Source: Planctomycetota bacterium
GTDB lineage: Bacteria > Planctomycetota > MHYJ01 > JACQXL01 > JACQZI01
Reading direction: 5' to 3'
DNA length: 64,000 nucleotides
NCBI GenBank assembly: GCA_016207825.1
Contig: JACQZI010000008.1
Location: 255,763 to 319,762, forward strand
Below the pieces are notes generated by a model. It had not been told where the DNA came from. It ran no database searches and saw only the letters and a list, made by a program, of their open reading frames with translations. Positions 59,290-64,000 of this stretch are shown piece by piece; the first letter of the stretch is position 1, and each line of letters starts with the position of its first letter. The position numbers were made by a program, and so were the translations under genes.

Positions 59290-62001
59290 ATGCCGCAAAT
59301 AAAATCAGTTGTATCAATTAGCTTTTTAGTTATTACGTTTTTTAGCTCTTCAGTTATATATGCCGGTTCTTTCCCTGATTTTTCCACCGAAGGCGGATCC
59401 GCCTTTGGCGGAGATAATTCCGGGGAAGGCGATTGGGCTGATGGCTACTACCGGACTATTTCCATCACGAATACATCCGGCGTGATTACATATTACCAGA
59501 TTGCCATTACCCCATTCGTTGATAAATCATTTATTGATAATACCGATCTGGTCGGTTCGTGGCATTTCTCGGAAACAAGCGAAAACACTATTACTGATGC
59601 GTCAGATTATCATAATACCCTTATTAATATGGGCGCAACTATCGCCAAAGGAAAATTCGGTAATGCCGCAGGATTTGATGGAACAAAGAAACAATATCTT
59701 TATGGAACACATATTTCAGCATATGAATCAGCAACTCCTGCCATTGAAGCCTGGATAAAACCGAATGCGATCAAAAGCTCGCCCATTCTCATTTATGTCA
59801 ATATACAAGGAGCCGGACACGACGGACGAGGTTATTATTTAGCTCTTAATGAAGATAAAGCCATGTTTGCTATCGGTGATAGAAGTGGGAACTTCAAACA
59901 TGTTAAAGGGAATACAACTCTTAAGATTGATACTTGGTATTATATAGTCGGATTATATGACGGAAAAACCCTGAAAGTTTATATTGATGGAGTTGAAGAC
60001 GGGGCTAATAATATTGGTGCGGCAAAAATTGCCTACGAGCCTAATCAGTCGGAAGGGCCAACACCAAGCACATTTTATATAGGAAGCGGGCATAACGCTA
60101 ATAAAAGCGGCCCCGCTGATGTTACTGATATATTTAATTCGTTTAATGGTTTAATTGATGAAGTCCGTATATATAACCGCGCCTTATCCGCTGAAGAAAT
60201 CAAGACGCGCTATGATTATTACACCACAAAAATCCGGGCGGACTATGCTGATATCAGGTTTACCGACCGGGACGGCAAAACCGAACTCCCCTACTGGCAA
60301 GAAACGGATAATAAGTTTTGGGTCAAAGTTCCACAATTACCAATTGGAGATTCGCAATTATATATGTATTACGGCAATATCTCCGCTACTTCAGTGTCTA
60401 ATGGTAATAAGACTTTTATCTTCTTTGATGATTTTACCTCCGGCTTTGACAAGGCCAAGTGGGAAACAAATAATGATGCTTCAAACGGTGGTTGCGGCGC
60501 TTTTGTCCGTGGTGGAATTATGAATATTTATTCAGGGGATGGTAATGCTCCGGGATGGCTTCATTCAAAGCGAGACCTTCCTAATAAAATCACCGTGGAA
60601 AGCACTTGGAAAGTCCATAGGAACAATGATTATGCGCTTGGTGGATTATGGATATCTAATGCAGATTTCAGTATATTGCTCACTGGAGTTGTTTATAACT
60701 ATTATACCTATGATGACACGACCCCTCTGGGTGCCCATGCTTTTAAGAATCAGAATAGTTTTTACCTAAACCTGATGTCTGAGAAAACCGCTCAACTTAA
60801 ACCTTACTGGCATGATATCTGGTTTAGGCAAAGCCTTTCGTATGATGGGACATCATCGGCAGATAACGCAAGATACGCCAGAAGCAAAGCCAATGAATCG
60901 TGGGAAAGCATTAAGGATACGGCGCCGATGACCACAACGAATCTCCGCTTGGTGGCCGCCCCGTGGGCATGGAACTCTGCGCCTAACCACTTGTTTTTTT
61001 GCGACTGGATAGCCGTCCGCAGGCATTTATCTCCGGAGCCGGCGGTGGGGGGGCCGCAAAACGAACTAAAGCCTAAGAATTATGTTTCGCTTTATTCCAC
61101 GGTGGAATTAGTTAATAAAAACTGGGTTGGGGAAGATGAAAAACGAATTCATATCAAATTAGAGCTGAAATTTGTTCCGCTGGCCAAGTCTAATCAAACA
61201 TCTGCTCGTTGGAAGCGTTTAAGGATAGATAAATACATTTCGCCGGATGGCGTCGGCAGCCCTAAATCCGATGCCGAAATATCCGTCTGGTTGGAAGCGA
61301 ACAATAATAATCAATTTGATGATAAAGATAAGATGATAGCAAAAGGCTCTTTTGAGAGCAATACGGTGTTGTGGTTGGATATGAATAAGCTTAAAATAGC
61401 CGCTGAGCCGAAAATCTTCTATCTTGCCTACGGAACATATCGGCAATCAACTTGCGGGCTGGAAATAAAAGACACTGCTTATTTGGAATTTGAAGAAAAT
61501 GATATCTGGGTTAGGTATGACAAAAACACTTCATTCTCCAAAATTTCCGCTTTGGATATCTCTTGCCCTCCGGATAAAGACAGGGCGTTGGAAACTGCGT
61601 TAAAACATGAAACAGAGGCGGCTGATTATAAATCCTGGTCGATTTATTACGACCTGGTATCCCAAACCGTTGAAGAAGATAGGGATAATCTTACCTGGCG
61701 CGTGATATTATATTATCACCGTCCTATCGCGCGCTCAGTGTTGCAGCTGGATATTAAAGGAAAAGCACTTATTACGGAAACTGATTTAATACGAATGATT
61801 ATACTGCCACATCCCTTAAAACCGGAGATAGAAAACCTGATAAAGTTATTGGGTGATGACGATTGGGAAAACAGGGAACAGGCTACACAAAAGCTTATCT
61901 CTATCGGCCGCCCGGCAATCGGCCTTGTCAAAGAAGCATTGGCGAGTTCCGACCCGGAAGTCAAAATGCGGGCAAAGCTTATTTTGGATAGCATAAGATA
62001 G
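59290..62001 (+). CDS. Exported DUF2341/LamG surface protein with LGD tail
   Basis: A 903-aa protein with a signal peptide (VVSISFLVITFFSSSVIYAG). A DUF2341 domain begins ('YYQIAITPFVDKSF'), is interrupted at about 90-310 by a LamG/concanavalin-like domain ('LVGSWHFSETSENTITDASD', 'GLIDEVRIYNRALSAEEI'), and resumes ('YADIRFTDRDGKTELPYWQE', 'LYMYYGNISATSVSNG'). Near 600-720 comes the 'ARWKRLRIDKY' domain shared with the gene at 36984. The end carries the LGD motif (LIKLLGDDDWENREQATQKL). A polysaccharide-binding surface role is inferred. A weak promoter (TTGTAT, 16-bp spacer, TAAATT) ends close before the ATG. Confidence 0.85.
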   Translation: MPQIKSVVSISFLVITFFSSSVIYAGSFPDFSTEGGSAFGGDNSGEGDWADGYYRTISITNTSGVITYYQIAITPFVDKSFIDNTDLVGSWHFSETSENTITDASDYHNTLINMGATIAKGKFGNAAGFDGTKKQYLYGTHISAYESATPAIEAWIKPNAIKSSPILIYVNIQGAGHDGRGYYLALNEDKAMFAIGDRSGNFKHVKGNTTLKIDTWYYIVGLYDGKTLKVYIDGVEDGANNIGAAKIAYEPNQSEGPTPSTFYIGSGHNANKSGPADVTDIFNSFNGLIDEVRIYNRALSAEEIKTRYDYYTTKIRADYADIRFTDRDGKTELPYWQETDNKFWVKVPQLPIGDSQLYMYYGNISATSVSNGNKTFIFFDDFTSGFDKAKWETNNDASNGGCGAFVRGGIMNIYSGDGNAPGWLHSKRDLPNKITVESTWKVHRNNDYALGGLWISNADFSILLTGVVYNYYTYDDTTPLGAHAFKNQNSFYLNLMSEKTAQLKPYWHDIWFRQSLSYDGTSSADNARYARSKANESWESIKDTAPMTTTNLRLVAAPWAWNSAPNHLFFCDWIAVRRHLSPEPAVGGPQNELKPKNYVSLYSTVELVNKNWVGEDEKRIHIKLELKFVPLAKSNQTSARWKRLRIDKYISPDGVGSPKSDAEISVWLEANNNNQFDDKDKMIAKGSFESNTVLWLDMNKLKIAAEPKIFYLAYGTYRQSTCGLEIKDTAYLEFEENDIWVRYDKNTSFSKISALDISCPPDKDRALETALKHETEAADYKSWSIYYDLVSQTVEEDRDNLTWRVILYYHRPIARSVLQLDIKGKALITETDLIRMIILPHPLKPEIENLIKLLGDDDWENREQATQKLISIGRPAIGLVKEALASSDPEVKMRAKLILDSIR

Positions 62002-62079
62002 AATGAATTAGCGGAATAGTTAATCAGTTAATAAAAAAAATTGAACCCCTTGCTAATTCACTAATCGCTAATTAACTGA

Positions 62080-62256
62080 TAGGCTCCCTCCCCACCTAGA
62101 AATTCGATGGAATGATAGAGGCACATCTGGCCTGCCTACCGAAGCCTTGGCGCAGGCAGGCTTATACCCCCGGCGAAGACCTGCCTACGGCAGGCAGGCC
62201 TGATAGATAATAACGGCGACTCGGTTAAGGATATCCTAATCTCACCCATCCAATAA
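62080..62256 (+). pseudogene. Pseudopilin-like C-terminal tail D with two palindromic insertions
   Basis: The tail reads 'GEDLIDNNGDSVKDILISPI', then Q and stop (62254-62256), with upstream DNA matching that of tail C. It is interrupted by CCTGCCTACC...GCAGGCAGG (62131-62160) and by CTGCCTACGGCAGGCAGG (62181-62198), both GC-rich palindromes absent from the other tails. Confidence 0.55.
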
Positions 62257-63573
62257 CCTTCATAGGCTCGATAGACTCTCCAAACCCTACTAACCCTATA
62301 ACTCCATAAACCCCGATATGGTTCATACAATAGGTAGTATAATCTCTTCCTCTAGCCTACTATATATGCCACCATATGGGGGCATGGCCCCCCTCCCCCC
62401 CCCACTATACTATTATGACCCTGTAACTATATTATATTGCCTTATATACTAGTATTATAAATCCATGTATAATTATCTATATCACCCATAATCATTAATA
62501 TTATAGCCTATTGACAATATTGATATATCCTATAATCTATGTCTATATATTATACGGATAATTACACTATGCCATACCGTATTTATAATTATGACTACCC
62601 ATCAATATTACCATGACCTATCAGCACTGTCTACATGTCCACCTACTATAATAGCCGGATATACCCTTTACGATGAATATTCTTGACTACCGGCGTATAA
62701 TCTGATAGCTTACCTGATAGAAGGATAGGGATTGGTTAAGGCCACTCCCCTATTATAGGAAAGTAATCAGTGATTAGTTCTCAGTAGCCAGTCACGCTGT
62801 TTACTGCGCACTGCCTACTGACGGAAAGGAGTATTTATGCCTAAGAAAAGCGATGAGAAGCTCTTACTGCATATGACCAAGGCCGTCCCCGTGTATACCG
62901 AGCCCTTCAAGGATTTGGGAGAGAAATGGCGCGACGGATTCCACATCAATGCTGTCCGGACCAATGCCAAGCTCTTGAAGAAAATCCCTGATGAAATCAG
63001 ATACCAAAGCCAGGTGGTCGGCGCCTCCACCAAGATATTTAAAACCGTATTCAACCCTGACTTCATCAGCCGCAAGGGGCTTAAGACGCGCGATATCATC
63101 AATAAGCACGCCATAAATCTTGGGCGTTCCTATGAGAAATACAAGAATAATCTTGAAAAGGCTTACGAGACGGTGGACGGCATCCCGGCAAAGCGTTTCA
63201 AGGAAGCCGTGGAGCACGCCAAGGAGAATTACTCGCGCGGGGTGCTTGCCAGAGTATTGCCATTTACCGGCACTAAAGTGGAGAGCAAGTCCACGGCATG
63301 CCCATATTAATTACCAAGGTAGCATTAAAAGGGAGTTTCAAGGCGGCGATAAACCAGCGCCTCATTCAGGCAGGCGCCAATATCGTGGCAAGCGCGTATG
63401 ACACGGCGGTTATCAAGGAAGAAAACGATACAACTAATGAGATGGTCCAGGGCTATGTGGACAAGAGCCTGAACCTAAACGACTTCGAAACCGGCGGGGA
63501 ATGCCATATTGATTATAAGTATATAAAAGAACAAGCCGGGTTGTATTTGGACGTACTAGTGACGAAGAAGTAA
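62250..63573 (+). repeat. Long inverted repeat, copy 2
   Basis: It matches 9225-10500 in reverse. The non-coding part, 62254-62836, is 583 bp, exactly as in copy 1, with scattered substitutions. It holds a 9-bp-period tract (62257-62320), a C-tract hairpin (about 62375-62402) and a long AT-rich stretch with no gene. Confidence 0.85.
62837..63573 (+). pseudogene. Second copy of the duplicated unknown gene, broken by a 76-bp deletion
   Basis: Codons 1-153 match the gene at 9225-9917 and include the 40 residues that copy lacks ('ASTKIFKTVFNPDFISRKGL...'). After 'TGTKVE' a 76-bp deletion relative to copy 1 shifts the frame and causes a stop at 63310. The remainder (63298-63573, 'MPILITKVALKGSFKAAINQ' to the end) is intact in another frame and could be made from its own ATG. 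The start has the same AAAGGAG site as copy 1. The two fragments could still be expressed. Confidence 0.8.
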
Positions 63574-63670
63574 GCACAGATGTTAATTGCGAATTAGCCA
63601 CCATGAACGATAGCCTAGTTGATTAGTTAGCAGTAAATGACTGAAATGATTCTCTTGGTTTACTGCCTGG

Positions 63671-63950
63671 TTATTTATTCATTAAATTATATAGCTTATC
63701 GGCCAGTTCTTTATTCAGGCTTTTAAGGATATTATATTCCGCTAATGCTTTATCGCGGTTACCTGACAACAAATAAGCAATTCCAAGATTATTGTGCGCC
63801 TCGATATAATCGGGCTTGAGACGTATGGCTTCTTTATATGATTCTATTGCCTTAGGATAATCCCTGCTCTGTTGAATAATTTTTATAAGTTTCTTCTTTC
63901 GGTTTATTAGCTGTTTTACCTCTACGCTATGGCTTTTTCTTTCCGATAAC
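63671..63950 (-). pseudogene. TPR protein fragment at the window edge
   Basis: A minus-strand frame ends at 63671 and encodes two TPR repeats ('YPKAIESYKEAIRLKPDYIE', 'AHNNLGIAYLLSGNRDKALA'). Upstream it meets a TAG near 63950 without a start codon. A separate short frame beginning with an ATG near 63979 (MNLFKFVSRGYRKEKAIA) stops just before, so a frameshift is likely. It may be a small TPR gene with a damaged 5' end. Confidence 0.55.
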
Positions 63951-64000
63951 CTCTGCTAACAAACTTAAACAGATTCATTATGTTACCCTTAAACCTTAAC

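Overview
The window (about 42% GC by eye) reads like a chromosomal fragment of a Gram-negative bacterium from the Planctomycetota or a related PVC lineage. The reasons are Hanks-type Ser/Thr kinases fused to TPR repeats, many secreted HEAT-repeat and beta-propeller proteins, outer-membrane barrels, and a short 'LGDxxWxxR' motif shared by at least seven genes. The assignment is inferred from gene content; there is no rRNA in the window, and I recognised no tRNA.

Region by region: 0-4 kb holds a partial secreted protein and a kinase. 4-9.2 kb is a complete compact CRISPR-Cas locus related to type V-B: a 693-aa Cas12, a candidate tracrRNA with a split anti-repeat, an array of five full repeats plus one broken repeat, a Cas4-Cas1 fusion and Cas2. 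9.2-10.5 kb and 62.2-63.6 kb are two inverted copies of one unit, each holding a damaged copy of the same unknown gene and 583 bp of conserved non-coding DNA. 10.6-19 kb holds a frameshifted kinase and a paralogous set of exported proteins sharing leader peptides, the LGD motif and near-identical promoters. 19.2-21.9 kb is an ECF sigma/anti-sigma operon with an 18-residue Cys-rich microprotein and a Cys-rich TPR lipoprotein.

22-36.6 kb holds a KAS III/HMG-CoA-synthase-like protein lacking its catalytic Cys, a giant PKD/PQQ-propeller surface lipoprotein separated by a frameshift from its barrel-like C-terminal part, an outer-membrane barrel and a fibre-like repeat protein. 37-46.3 kb is a six-gene minus-strand cluster (small protein, UbiA-family membrane protein, STAS protein, HEAT protein, lipoprotein, Gly-rich surface protein) behind a near-perfect sigma-54 promoter, next to the gene for a sigma-54 activator. 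A second sigma-54 promoter lies before the giant surface gene, so one regulator may coordinate both envelope loci. 46.5-57 kb holds a propeller protein with a SpoIVB-like protease, a GGDEF-STAND-HEAT signalling protein, a HEAT-VWA protein and a histone-deacetylase-family hydrolase. 57.5-62 kb holds a cysteine desulfurase/selenocysteine-lyase-like enzyme, a zinc-ribbon membrane protein and a LamG/DUF2341 surface protein.

Two habits recur. Several genes have a good sigma-70 promoter whose -10 box ends only 6-13 bases before the start codon, suggesting leaderless mRNAs. Small palindromic elements have spread through genes and spacers, including three in-frame insertions in cas1 and one inside the candidate tracrRNA.
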